Shown: piece after piece, positions 17,025-25,017 of the stretch | Layout of the letters: every line of letters begins with the position of its first letter | How positions within the stretch are numbered: the first letter of the stretch is position 1 | Origin: Lachnospiraceae bacterium | GTDB lineage: Bacteria; Bacillota; Clostridia; Lachnospirales; Lachnospiraceae | Reading direction: 5' to 3' | DNA length: 64,000 bases | NCBI GenBank assembly: GCA_024699325.1 | Contig: JAILPS010000028.1 | Span: forward strand, 1 to 64,000 | Made by a program: the position numbers and the translations under genes | Notes under the pieces: model-generated | What the model saw: the letters and a program-made list of their open reading frames with translations, nothing else | What the model was told of the DNA's origin: nothing | Databases searched by the model: none

Positions 17025-18188
17025 GTGGCAAAATGTTGTCCGCTGTGCGACCAGCCTATAGAGGGAAATTTTTGTAAGGGATGTTTCAGGTTTGTAAAGC
17101 CTGTTGAGATTAAGTCGGGCGCCAAGATCAACGTGGGGCACGATCTGGAAAATGATGATAACTGCGATTATCACGGCACCACTGAGGAGTTTCACGAGGA
17201 GTATGCCTCAGATGCCGAGCACTACAGCTACCACGAGAAGGAGGGTTTTACCCCCCACGAGGACTATCAGAACGTGGCTGACAGTGAAGAGGATTATGAC
17301 AGAATAGTCAGCAACGACTATGTGGGAGATTTTACCACCAAGGGAAACTACGGCGCATCTGTAAACAACTCTGCGGCCTCGTCGTCAACCAGGACATATA
17401 ACTATCCCAGGACGTTTGAGACCACCAGGGCGAAGGTTTATAAGTCTGATCAGAAGGCGGGAGCTATAGGCGCAGTAATATTTATTGCTGCAATTGTGAT
17501 AGTCATTTTTGCATTTAAGTTTGTGACGGAGGACATGCTCGGCGGCTACAAGGAATACGAATACGACGAAGTGGTTGTAGCAGAGACTGCTTTTGAACTG
17601 AGCGATGACGAATACGCGGCTATGTGTGTGAAACTGGGCTATGACGAATATGGCTATAAGGCGCTCACCCACAGCGAGGCTGTAGACACAGGCTTACAGG
17701 ACACCCCGTGGTATCCCATGAATATGTCCATGAAGCAGTACAGAACCAGCGTGCTCTCGATTCTCAAGAAGAATGGCATTGATCCTAAGATCATGGCACT
17801 TGAGGAATATGATGAGAATCTCTACTTAGACAGGGATGGCTCAGAGGTGGCGTTATTCTATGTCGAGGATTCGTATTATCTGGTGGATGACTACACATAT
17901 ATGGTGATTGTGGGAAACAGCATCACAGGCGATATGCTCTACGCCTATTCCATCTTAACTGATGAGGAGGATATATTGGATGTCACCATGGCCATGCTTG
18001 AGGCCGGCGGATACGTTAGCGAGAACGTGGAGGATGACAGAGGGTATTTAAAGAACATCACCGACATGAGCAACTACAGTGACGACAGCGGCTACTACTA
18101 CGATGTCGGAAGGTTTGGAGACTGCTATGTGAGCAGCGCCTACGATGAGGATTACGGCAGTTTTATCGTGTATGTGTATGCTTGGTAG
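17025..18188 (+). CDS. Zinc-ribbon single-span membrane protein of unknown function
   Basis: Not assigned to a known family. The start is a GTG six bases after AAGGAGGGATAAAAC. The 387-residue product opens with a short treble-clef/zinc-ribbon pattern (CCPLC then FCKGC, residues 4-20). A very acidic, Asp/Glu/Tyr/His-rich low-complexity stretch runs to about residue 110, then one membrane span at about 145-166 (AIGAVIFIAAIVIVIFAFKF). A soluble domain of about 220 residues follows, very acidic and Tyr-rich (DLYLDRDGSEVALFYVEDSYY-like regions). By the usual orientation the zinc ribbon is cytoplasmic and the large C-terminal domain extracytoplasmic. It is monocistronic and convergent with the GH95 gene. 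Confidence 0.8.
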   Translation: MAKCCPLCDQPIEGNFCKGCFRFVKPVEIKSGAKINVGHDLENDDNCDYHGTTEEFHEEYASDAEHYSYHEKEGFTPHEDYQNVADSEEDYDRIVSNDYVGDFTTKGNYGASVNNSAASSSTRTYNYPRTFETTRAKVYKSDQKAGAIGAVIFIAAIVIVIFAFKFVTEDMLGGYKEYEYDEVVVAETAFELSDDEYAAMCVKLGYDEYGYKALTHSEAVDTGLQDTPWYPMNMSMKQYRTSVLSILKKNGIDPKIMALEEYDENLYLDRDGSEVALFYVEDSYYLVDDYTYMVIVGNSITGDMLYAYSILTDEEDILDVTMAMLEAGGYVSENVEDDRGYLKNITDMSNYSDDSGYYYDVGRFGDCYVSSAYDEDYGSFIVYVYAW

Positions 18189-18210
18189 TTTGAATTAGAA
18201 TATAATTATT

Positions 18211-18240
18211 AAAGCGCTGCAGGATTCCTGCAGCGCTTTT
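18211..18240. terminator. Bidirectional terminator between convergent genes
   Basis: A near-perfect palindrome (AAAGCGCTGCAGGA / TCCTGCAGCGCTTT) lies between the zinc-ribbon gene and the GH95 gene; it supplies a T-run in both directions. Confidence 0.9.
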
Positions 18241-18242
18241 GG

Positions 18243-20552
18243 TTATACCTCCAAAACGTAGCTTTTTCCAGCTTCTGTGTAGAAGGTGTTTTTGTTGTCG
18301 ATGACTGTCACAGGAACCTCGTGGTCGTCGCAGGTTACCTTGACCGGATGGCTGTATGCGACTGTGGCGGTGTTGCCTGACTTGGAATATATCTCGGCGC
18401 TTGTGAGCACACCGTTCTTCCAGGAAATGCTTACCTCGAAGCCGCCTCTTGCCAACAGTCCGCTCACGTAGCCCTGTGGCCACTGTGGTGGAAGGGCGGG
18501 CAGAAGAGAGATGACATCTCCCTGGCTCTGGAGAATGGCCTCCGCAATACCTGCCGTGGCTCCGAAGTTTCCGTCAATCTGGAACGGAGGGTGGGAGTCG
18601 AGCATATTCATGTTGGTGGATCTGGTGAGTAATAGCATAATGTTTTCAAAAACCTTCTCGCCGTCAAGAAGTCTCGCCCAGAAGTTTATGATCCATGCCC
18701 TTGACCAGCCTGTGTGGCCGCCGCCGTGGCTTAATCGCCTCTCTATGGTTGCCCTTGCGGCTTCTGCAAGCTTAGGAGTTCTGAAGGAGGATATCTGGTC
18801 GGCAGGGTAGAGGGCAAACAGCTGTGAAATATGTCTGTGTCCGATCTCCACCTCGTCGTAGTCCACTGCCCACTCCTGTATCTGGCCGTATTTGCCAATC
18901 TTGGGCTTGGGGAGTCTGTCTCTAAGCTCTCTGAGCTTATCTGTAAATTCATCTGAGCAGTCGAGGATTCTGGCCGCATCTATGCAGTCGCTAAACAGCT
19001 GGAAGATGATCTCTGAATCCATGGATGGACCAATGCACATGCTGCCCTTGGAGCCGCTCTGTGTGAGATAGGTGTTCTCAGGGGAAACACTCGGGCCGGT
19101 CACGAGATTGCCGTGGCTGTCCTCAAACATGTAGTCCACGAAGAAGCGGGCTGCCTCGCAGATGGTGTCGTATTTGCTTCTTAGGAATTCCTTATCCTGC
19201 GTGAAGCGGTAGTGCTCGAAGATATGTAAGCACAGCCACGCGGCGCCCATGGGCCAGATAGTTGCAGGAATCCATATATCCTGCGGTGCGCAGTCGCCCC
19301 AGAGGTCTGTGTTGTGATGCGCAACAAAACCGCCGCAGTCATACATTTCCCTGGCTGTGATGCGCCCGTTAGGTCTCATCTTCTCGATAAGGTCGAAGAG
19401 AGGAGTGTGGAATTCGCTCAGGTTTGTGACCTCCACAGGCCAGTAGTTCATCTCTGTGTTTATGTTGATGGTGAAGCGTCCGCCCCAGGCAGGCCATGCA
19501 TCCTTATTCCATATACCCTGAAGGTTTAGAGGAAGTGAGCCCGGACGGCTTCCGCTTATCATGAGATATCTTCCGAAGTTGTAGTAGAGCTCCACCAGCC
19601 CGTTGTCTGTAAACTTCATGGGCTCGCTGTCAGTGTTTGCGCGAAGTCTCTCAATTCGCTCGTCGGTTGAGAGGTTATTAAGCTCCTCACTTCCGGCCTG
19701 ATCTAAGCACAGCTCACTTCTGTAGAATATGGGCTGGTAATCCTCCAGATGTCTGTCGAGAACCGCCTCGTAGCCCCTTCTTGAAGCCTCGTCCACGTCC
19801 GTAATGCACTGCATGACGTAGTTGTCCATGTAATAGCTGGTTCTCGCTGCGACATAAACAGTCACATCGTCGCAGTCCTTAGCCTCTAGCTTCATGCCGA
19901 TGTTTGACACGCTTCCGCCGTGGGCGTTAACCCTCACAGCTGTGCTGAAACATATTCCGTCCTCACCGCCGCATCCGCCGCTAAGGAAAATAGTGTTGGA
20001 GTTCATGGGACGGTTGTCGTCATAGTAGTCATCCCTTCCGTCAAGCCACACCTTAAAGCTTATGCTTGATGGCTTGTCGGCGCTTATGTGTACAACCAGA
20101 ACATTGTCAGGATATGACACGAAATATTCTCTCTTGTAGTTCACGCCCTGTAAACTATAGGAAACTGAGGCAACCGCGGTCTTAAGATCTAAATCGCGCC
20201 TGTAATCATGTGCCTCCCCCTCGTTGAGGCTATACTCAAACTTCAGGTCCGTCAGAGGCATGTAGTGGCGGCAGTTTGGCGTAACTCCCATCATGCCGTC
20301 CACGGACAGCTTCTCAGCCTCCTCAATCTTCTCCTCGAGAAGAAGTTCCCTGATCTTTGGAAAATAATCAGGACAGCTTGGGTTATTGCGGTTTCTAGGG
20401 CCGCCGCTCCAAACAGAATCCTCATTAAGGCCCACAAAATCATTATTCAGATGGCCATAAACCATACCGCCGATTCTTCCGTTTCCAATGGGGAGCGCGT
20501 GATCAAAATCAACCGCCGCATCCTTATACCATAATACTGTGTTGCTAGCCAT
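18243..20552 (-). CDS. GH95 family glycoside hydrolase, probable alpha-L-fucosidase
   Basis: Probably removes terminal alpha-L-fucose or alpha-L-galactose from glycans. The track begins at 20570, but the ATG at 20552 follows GGAGG by seven bases and gives 769 residues starting MASNTVLWYKDAAVDF. Family landmarks are LPIGNGRIGGMVYG and EDSVWSGGP at the N-terminus, NTEMNYWPVE (the asparagines that activate water), MDSEII (the proposed general acid) and IDGNFGATAGIAE (the aspartate near the C-terminus). There is no signal peptide, so it acts in the cytoplasm on imported oligosaccharides. It is monocistronic, with a shared intergenic region opposite mnmA. GH95 also includes alpha-galactosidase-like specificities, so the exact sugar is uncertain. 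Confidence 0.9.
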   Translation of the reverse strand: MASNTVLWYKDAAVDFDHALPIGNGRIGGMVYGHLNNDFVGLNEDSVWSGGPRNRNNPSCPDYFPKIRELLLEEKIEEAEKLSVDGMMGVTPNCRHYMPLTDLKFEYSLNEGEAHDYRRDLDLKTAVASVSYSLQGVNYKREYFVSYPDNVLVVHISADKPSSISFKVWLDGRDDYYDDNRPMNSNTIFLSGGCGGEDGICFSTAVRVNAHGGSVSNIGMKLEAKDCDDVTVYVAARTSYYMDNYVMQCITDVDEASRRGYEAVLDRHLEDYQPIFYRSELCLDQAGSEELNNLSTDERIERLRANTDSEPMKFTDNGLVELYYNFGRYLMISGSRPGSLPLNLQGIWNKDAWPAWGGRFTININTEMNYWPVEVTNLSEFHTPLFDLIEKMRPNGRITAREMYDCGGFVAHHNTDLWGDCAPQDIWIPATIWPMGAAWLCLHIFEHYRFTQDKEFLRSKYDTICEAARFFVDYMFEDSHGNLVTGPSVSPENTYLTQSGSKGSMCIGPSMDSEIIFQLFSDCIDAARILDCSDEFTDKLRELRDRLPKPKIGKYGQIQEWAVDYDEVEIGHRHISQLFALYPADQISSFRTPKLAEAARATIERRLSHGGGHTGWSRAWIINFWARLLDGEKVFENIMLLLTRSTNMNMLDSHPPFQIDGNFGATAGIAEAILQSQGDVISLLPALPPQWPQGYVSGLLARGGFEVSISWKNGVLTSAEIYSKSGNTATVAYSHPVKVTCDDHEVPVTVIDNKNTFYTEAGKSYVLEV

Positions 20553-20582
20553 AAGCGTACCTCCAGGCACATAATATAAGTG

Positions 20583-20611
20583 ATTCTACCACATTTGTAA
20601 AAAAATAACAA
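20583..20611 (-). promoter_or_regulatory. GH95 gene promoter
   Basis: On the minus strand TTGTTA and TAGAAT are separated by 17 bases, about 30 bases before the ATG. Confidence 0.5.
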
Positions 20612-20648
20612 CGAAACTATTAAACATTTTGTCAGGGGCTGTGTCCGC

Positions 20649-20677
20649 TTGACATACACTTTAGTTTTAGATAGAAT
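20649..20677 (+). promoter_or_regulatory. mnmA promoter
   Basis: TTGACA and TAGAAT are spaced by 17 bases, about 45 bases upstream of mnmA. It is divergent from the GH95 promoter. Confidence 0.65.
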
Positions 20678-20722
20678 CAATTTATTATATAACGCGAAAC
20701 GTGAGAATTACGGGAGAATGTG

Positions 20723-21823
20723 ATGGAGAAGGTCGTTGTCGGAATGAGCGGTGGAGTGGACTCAAGCGTCGCCGCTTATCTGTTAAAAAAGCAGGGCTGT
20801 GAGGTGGTTGGTGTGACCATGCAGATATGGTCGCCTGAAGGCGGGAGTCCAGAGAGAGAGGGCGGCTGCTGCAGTGCCAGTGCCATAACCGACGCAGAAA
20901 ATGTTGCCCGCCAGCTGGGGATAGAGCACCACGTGATCAACTGCAGGGATGCTTTTGAAAACAGAATCATCGATAATTTTATGAGCGAATATATTGCCGG
21001 AAGGACGCCCAATCCATGCGTTTTATGTAACAGGAAGGTCAAGTGGAGTTCGCTTTTGGAGGCGGCTGACAGATTTGGCGCGGGCTATGTTGCAACCGGG
21101 CACTATGCAAGGATCTCTAAGCTCTCAAATGGCAGACTGGCCATAAGCGCATCTGCCACGGCCGAGAAGGATCAGACCTATGCTCTGTACAATCTTACAC
21201 AGGAGCAGCTAAAGAGGACTCTCATGCCGGTGGGCGACTACCATAAGGAAGAGATCAGAAGGATTGCTGATGAGGCGGGACTTGTAACCGCCCACAAGCC
21301 TGACAGCCAGGACATATGCTTCGTGGACGACGGCGACTACGCGGGCTACATCCTTAAGCATTCAGACTACGAGGATGAACCGGGCAATTTCGTGGATTTA
21401 AACGGCAATATTCTCGGAACACACAGGGGAATAATTCACTACACGGTTGGCCAGAGGAAGGGTTTAGGCATAGCATTTGGCGAGCCCAGATTCGTCGTGA
21501 CCATTCGTCCACAGACAAGAGAGGTGGTGTTAGGGACCGCACAGGAGGTGTTCTCAGACGAACTCTTAGCGGATAAGATAAACTATATGGGGGTGGAGCG
21601 CTTTGCTCCGGGCCACAGAGCTCTGGCTAAAATCCGCTACAGCCACAGGGGCAGCATGTGCACCATATACCCTGAGGAGGATGCTCTAAGAGTTGTTTTT
21701 GACGAGCCTGTAAGAGCCATAACGCCAGGCCAGGCAATCGTTTTTTACGACGGCGAAACAGTGGCCGCAGGGGGCACTATAGTAGGAGATAAAAGATTTA
21801 TAAAACAGATGTCCAATGAATAA
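20723..21823 (+). CDS. mnmA: tRNA-specific 2-thiouridylase MnmA
   Basis: Thiolates U34 of Glu, Gln and Lys tRNAs using ATP and a persulfide donor. The ATG at 20723 is preferred over the GTG at 20720 because of the upstream GGGAG; this gives 366 residues. The PP-loop is MSGGVDSSVAAYLL at the N-terminus. The catalytic cysteines are in TPNPCVLCNRKVKW (about residue 100) and QDICFVDDGDY (about residue 197). The C-terminal beta-barrel follows GQRKGLGIAFGEP. It is not adjacent to a cysteine desulfurase here; the nifZ-like copy lies 15 kb upstream. Confidence 0.95.
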   Translation: MEKVVVGMSGGVDSSVAAYLLKKQGCEVVGVTMQIWSPEGGSPEREGGCCSASAITDAENVARQLGIEHHVINCRDAFENRIIDNFMSEYIAGRTPNPCVLCNRKVKWSSLLEAADRFGAGYVATGHYARISKLSNGRLAISASATAEKDQTYALYNLTQEQLKRTLMPVGDYHKEEIRRIADEAGLVTAHKPDSQDICFVDDGDYAGYILKHSDYEDEPGNFVDLNGNILGTHRGIIHYTVGQRKGLGIAFGEPRFVVTIRPQTREVVLGTAQEVFSDELLADKINYMGVERFAPGHRALAKIRYSHRGSMCTIYPEEDALRVVFDEPVRAITPGQAIVFYDGETVAAGGTIVGDKRFIKQMSNE

Positions 21824-21960
21824 CCCAAATGTTAAATGTATAAAAACTATTGCATAAAAACGCTAATATTTAAGGTATTTTAAATATCTAATATTGGTTA
21901 TAATGTAACATAACATGATTCTGCATAGGGGAGAACTATGCGAGATTAGGAGGTCTTTTT

Positions 21961-23976
21961 ATGGACGAGACAAAAATTGAAAACCAGTCCGAGCCTAATG
22001 TATCTGACGACACACAGACTCAGCCGGTTTACACTGCGTCTAAGAAGAACACAAAACACGTAAGAGGAATCGGCGACTATGTATTTATTGTACTTAGAGC
22101 TTTGATAATTCTGCTTGTGTGCTCTATGTTCTTTGCCGCATTTAACCCTGCGTATATCTTTACGAAGGCTAATGGAAACAGCATTAACAACATTTCTTCT
22201 GTTTTCACCGCAGCATTATCTAAGAGCAGTATCGTTGTCAATGATATCAGCAACGCCATAACTAAGGGGGTTTTGGACGCTGCACCATTTAATACGCTTC
22301 ACATTGCCTGCATAATAATTGTTCTGGCGATTATTGTTATCGCAGGAGCAGGCTGCGTGTCAGTTGGCAACAACAGAATGAAGCATCTTGCAACCAAGAT
22401 TGCTGTGGGCGGAGGTTTACTTCTTCTCATCGGCTGCTTCATGGTCAATTCATTCTACAACGGTATTGAGGGTATGATCCACACATCAGACTCGACTGAG
22501 ACATCATATCAGGTTGAGATGAAGAGTCAGACCAACAAGTTCACATCAACATATCTGTGGGATGAGGCGAGCGGCACATATGTCAAGAGCGATTACGCTT
22601 ACAATGACTCAGCAGTTTACGAGATCGTAATCACCAACAACTCAGGTATCGACCTTGTGGGCTGGGCTCTCGAGATCAATGTAGGATCAGGCTACGACAT
22701 TAACGACGTCAAGAAGGTTAACCAGTGGTTCTCACTTCAGCAGCTCTCAAGAGGCGAGACCAAGTACGAATATAATGTTTCTTATAATGAGGAGTCCGGA
22801 ATTCTCTACATCACACCTGATGACTATGAGGTTAAGGACGGCGTTCTTGTCAAGACAACAGATGCAGCTGTAACAGACGCATCTACTATCAAGGCCGGAA
22901 CTCTTAAGATTACATTTATCGCTGAGAATATTCCTGAGGGAACAGAGGTTTCTGTTTACGACGGTGCCGCAACTTCGACAGTTGAGTATGCATATCCTAA
23001 GGGACTTACATTATACTTCGTATTTGCAATCCTTGTTATCGTGCTTGCAATAGCACTTGAGTTCCTTGTACCTAAGGCACTCCATTCAGAGGGATATGAG
23101 ATGGAGACACAGTATCAGCTGTTCTTAATGTTCCTTCCATTCATCCTTCTGATTTTCGCATTCTCATACCTGCCACTTTACGGTTGGAGATATGCGTTCT
23201 ATCAGGATGCCAACTCACCTCTCACAGGTGACAACTTCGTTGGCTTCTATTGGTTCAAGACACTGTTTGCTAACTCAACAAGAAGAGCTCGTTTCTTCCG
23301 AGTTATGATAAACACATTTGCAATGTCTGGTTTAGGACTTATCACAAGCTGGCTGCCTATGGCATTCGCCATCTTCTTAAACGAAGTTAAGAGCACCAAG
23401 TTCAAGAGATTCGTTCAGACATTCTCAACTATTCCAAACTTCATTTCATGGGTATTGATTTATGGTATCGCTTTCGCACTCTTCAATACCAATGGACTTT
23501 GGAACAGTGTATTTGGCGGAACAAGCAATGCACTTCAGAATCCTGACCACATGTGGCTTAAGATGCTTGCATGGGGAACATGGAAGGGTATTGGATGGAG
23601 CGCCATCATCTATATCTCAGGTATCGCCGGTATCGATCAGCAGCTCTACGAGGCGGCTTCAATCGATGGCGCGGACCGTTTCCAGAGAATGTGGAACATC
23701 ACACTCCCTGGTCTGCTTCCTACATACGTTGTAATGCTGGTAATGCAGATTGCAGGTATCCTGAGCAACGGTATGGATCAGTACCTCGTATTCTCTAATA
23801 CATTTACTTCTGAGCCACTCGAAGTACTTGATCTTTACGTTTATAAGGTTGCGTTCGAGGATAACCTCGTGCCTCTGTCTACTGTAGTAGGTATGGGTAA
23901 GTCAGTTATCAGTATTGTGTTATTCTTTGCAGCTAACTCAGCGGCAAAGGCAATCCGTGGAAACGGTATAGTATAA
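21961..23976 (+). CDS. CUT1-type sugar ABC transporter permease (LplB-like) with a large extra N-terminal region
   Basis: The C-terminal ~290 residues (about 385-671) form an ordinary LplB/YtcP-class permease with six spans and the EAA loop EAASIDGADRFQRMWNITLP at about 564-583, which docks the ATPase. The product is 671 residues, about twice the normal 300-320. The extra part has three predicted spans (about 41-62, 113-135, 147-165), then an extracytoplasmic beta-rich domain of roughly 180 residues (165-345), then a fourth span. Within it, VYEIVITNNSGIDLVGWALE resembles the start of cellulose-binding CBM2/CBM3-type sandwiches; this is inference. AGGAGG lies close to the start. It is followed by a second permease and a binding protein. 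No ATPase gene is nearby. Confidence 0.9.
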   Translation: MDETKIENQSEPNVSDDTQTQPVYTASKKNTKHVRGIGDYVFIVLRALIILLVCSMFFAAFNPAYIFTKANGNSINNISSVFTAALSKSSIVVNDISNAITKGVLDAAPFNTLHIACIIIVLAIIVIAGAGCVSVGNNRMKHLATKIAVGGGLLLLIGCFMVNSFYNGIEGMIHTSDSTETSYQVEMKSQTNKFTSTYLWDEASGTYVKSDYAYNDSAVYEIVITNNSGIDLVGWALEINVGSGYDINDVKKVNQWFSLQQLSRGETKYEYNVSYNEESGILYITPDDYEVKDGVLVKTTDAAVTDASTIKAGTLKITFIAENIPEGTEVSVYDGAATSTVEYAYPKGLTLYFVFAILVIVLAIALEFLVPKALHSEGYEMETQYQLFLMFLPFILLIFAFSYLPLYGWRYAFYQDANSPLTGDNFVGFYWFKTLFANSTRRARFFRVMINTFAMSGLGLITSWLPMAFAIFLNEVKSTKFKRFVQTFSTIPNFISWVLIYGIAFALFNTNGLWNSVFGGTSNALQNPDHMWLKMLAWGTWKGIGWSAIIYISGIAGIDQQLYEAASIDGADRFQRMWNITLPGLLPTYVVMLVMQIAGILSNGMDQYLVFSNTFTSEPLEVLDLYVYKVAFEDNLVPLSTVVGMGKSVISIVLFFAANSAAKAIRGNGIV

Positions 23977-23990
23977 GGAGGTGAGCATAG

Positions 23991-24950
23991 ATGGCAAAGA
24001 CTGAAGCAGAAAAAAATGAAATCTTATATGCGAAGACTCATAAGCGCATGTACAGACTGTCTAACAGTGATATTGTATTCACCATAATCAATTATGCGTT
24101 CTTTACAATATTTACAATTAGCTGTATCTTCCCTTTCTACTATCTGTTTATCAACACGATTTCAGATAACTCACTTGTAACCAAGGGTGCAGTTAAGTTT
24201 ATTCCTCAGGGAATACATTTCCAGAACTATGCGTCACTCCTTCAGCAGAGTGATATCATCCAGGCTTTTGGAGTATCAGTTGTTCGTACTATTTTAGGTA
24301 CCATCCTCATGGTGCTCGCATCAGCTCTTATCGGATATCTCGTAACACAGGAGAGAATGTGGCAGAGAAAGTTCTGGTATCGTTTCATGGTTATCACAAT
24401 GTACTTCAACGCAGGTACAATCCCGTGGTTCATGAACATGAAGTTATTAGGTCTCGAGGGTAACTTCTTAGCATACATCATCCCAGGTATTGTTGCTCCA
24501 TACAACATTATTCTGGTAAAGACATACATCGAGTCCATCCCTGCAGAGCTCGAGGAGAGCGCCTTCATCGATGGTGCCGGATACTTCAAGGTATTCTTGA
24601 AGATTATATGGCCACTGTGTACGCCAATCCTTGCGACAATCGCAATATTTGGTGCCGTAGGTCACTGGAATTCATTCACTGACTCCCTTATGTTGATGAG
24701 ATCAGCTGATTCACAGGGCCTAAGAACACTGCAGCACTTACTCTATGATTACCTGCAGAAGGCTAACAACTTAGCGGCTCAGATGAGACAGTCCGGCGGT
24801 GCGGCAGCTACATCAGCGGCAACACAGCTCGATTCAACGGTCGTTCAGTACACGGTATGTATGGCGTCAATCATCCCGATCCTTTTGGTTTATCCGTTCA
24901 TGACAAGATACTTCACGTCAGGTATCATGCTCGGCGCGGTTAAGGGTTGA
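23991..24950 (+). CDS. CUT1-type sugar ABC transporter permease (YtcP/LplC-like)
   Basis: The second membrane subunit of the importer. The 319-residue length is normal. About six membrane spans are visible, with the EAA loop EESAFIDGAGYFKVFLKIIWP near residue 185-205. The start ATG follows AAGGAGGTGAGCATAG. The gap of 14 bases from the first permease indicates co-transcription. The C-terminal region contains a short alanine/threonine-rich insertion (SGGAAATSAATQ) before the last span, common in this subgroup. The likely substrate is an oligosaccharide; identity cannot be read from sequence. Confidence 0.93.
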   Translation: MAKTEAEKNEILYAKTHKRMYRLSNSDIVFTIINYAFFTIFTISCIFPFYYLFINTISDNSLVTKGAVKFIPQGIHFQNYASLLQQSDIIQAFGVSVVRTILGTILMVLASALIGYLVTQERMWQRKFWYRFMVITMYFNAGTIPWFMNMKLLGLEGNFLAYIIPGIVAPYNIILVKTYIESIPAELEESAFIDGAGYFKVFLKIIWPLCTPILATIAIFGAVGHWNSFTDSLMLMRSADSQGLRTLQHLLYDYLQKANNLAAQMRQSGGAAATSAATQLDSTVVQYTVCMASIIPILLVYPFMTRYFTSGIMLGAVKG

Positions 24951-24973
24951 TTTAAAAACTATTTTGTAATTTA

Positions 24974-24997
24974 CCTGGCGAAGCAGTCTTCGCCAGG
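24974..24997 (+). other. Intercistronic stem-loop before the first binding-protein gene
   Basis: A perfect 10-base-pair stem (CCTGGCGAAG / CTTCGCCAGG, CAGT loop) lies between the permease and binding-protein genes, followed only by ATTTTG. It could be a partial terminator or an RNA-stabilising processing hairpin that sets the expression ratio. Confidence 0.75.
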
Positions 24998-25017
24998 ATT
25001 TTGAAGGAGGATTAATT

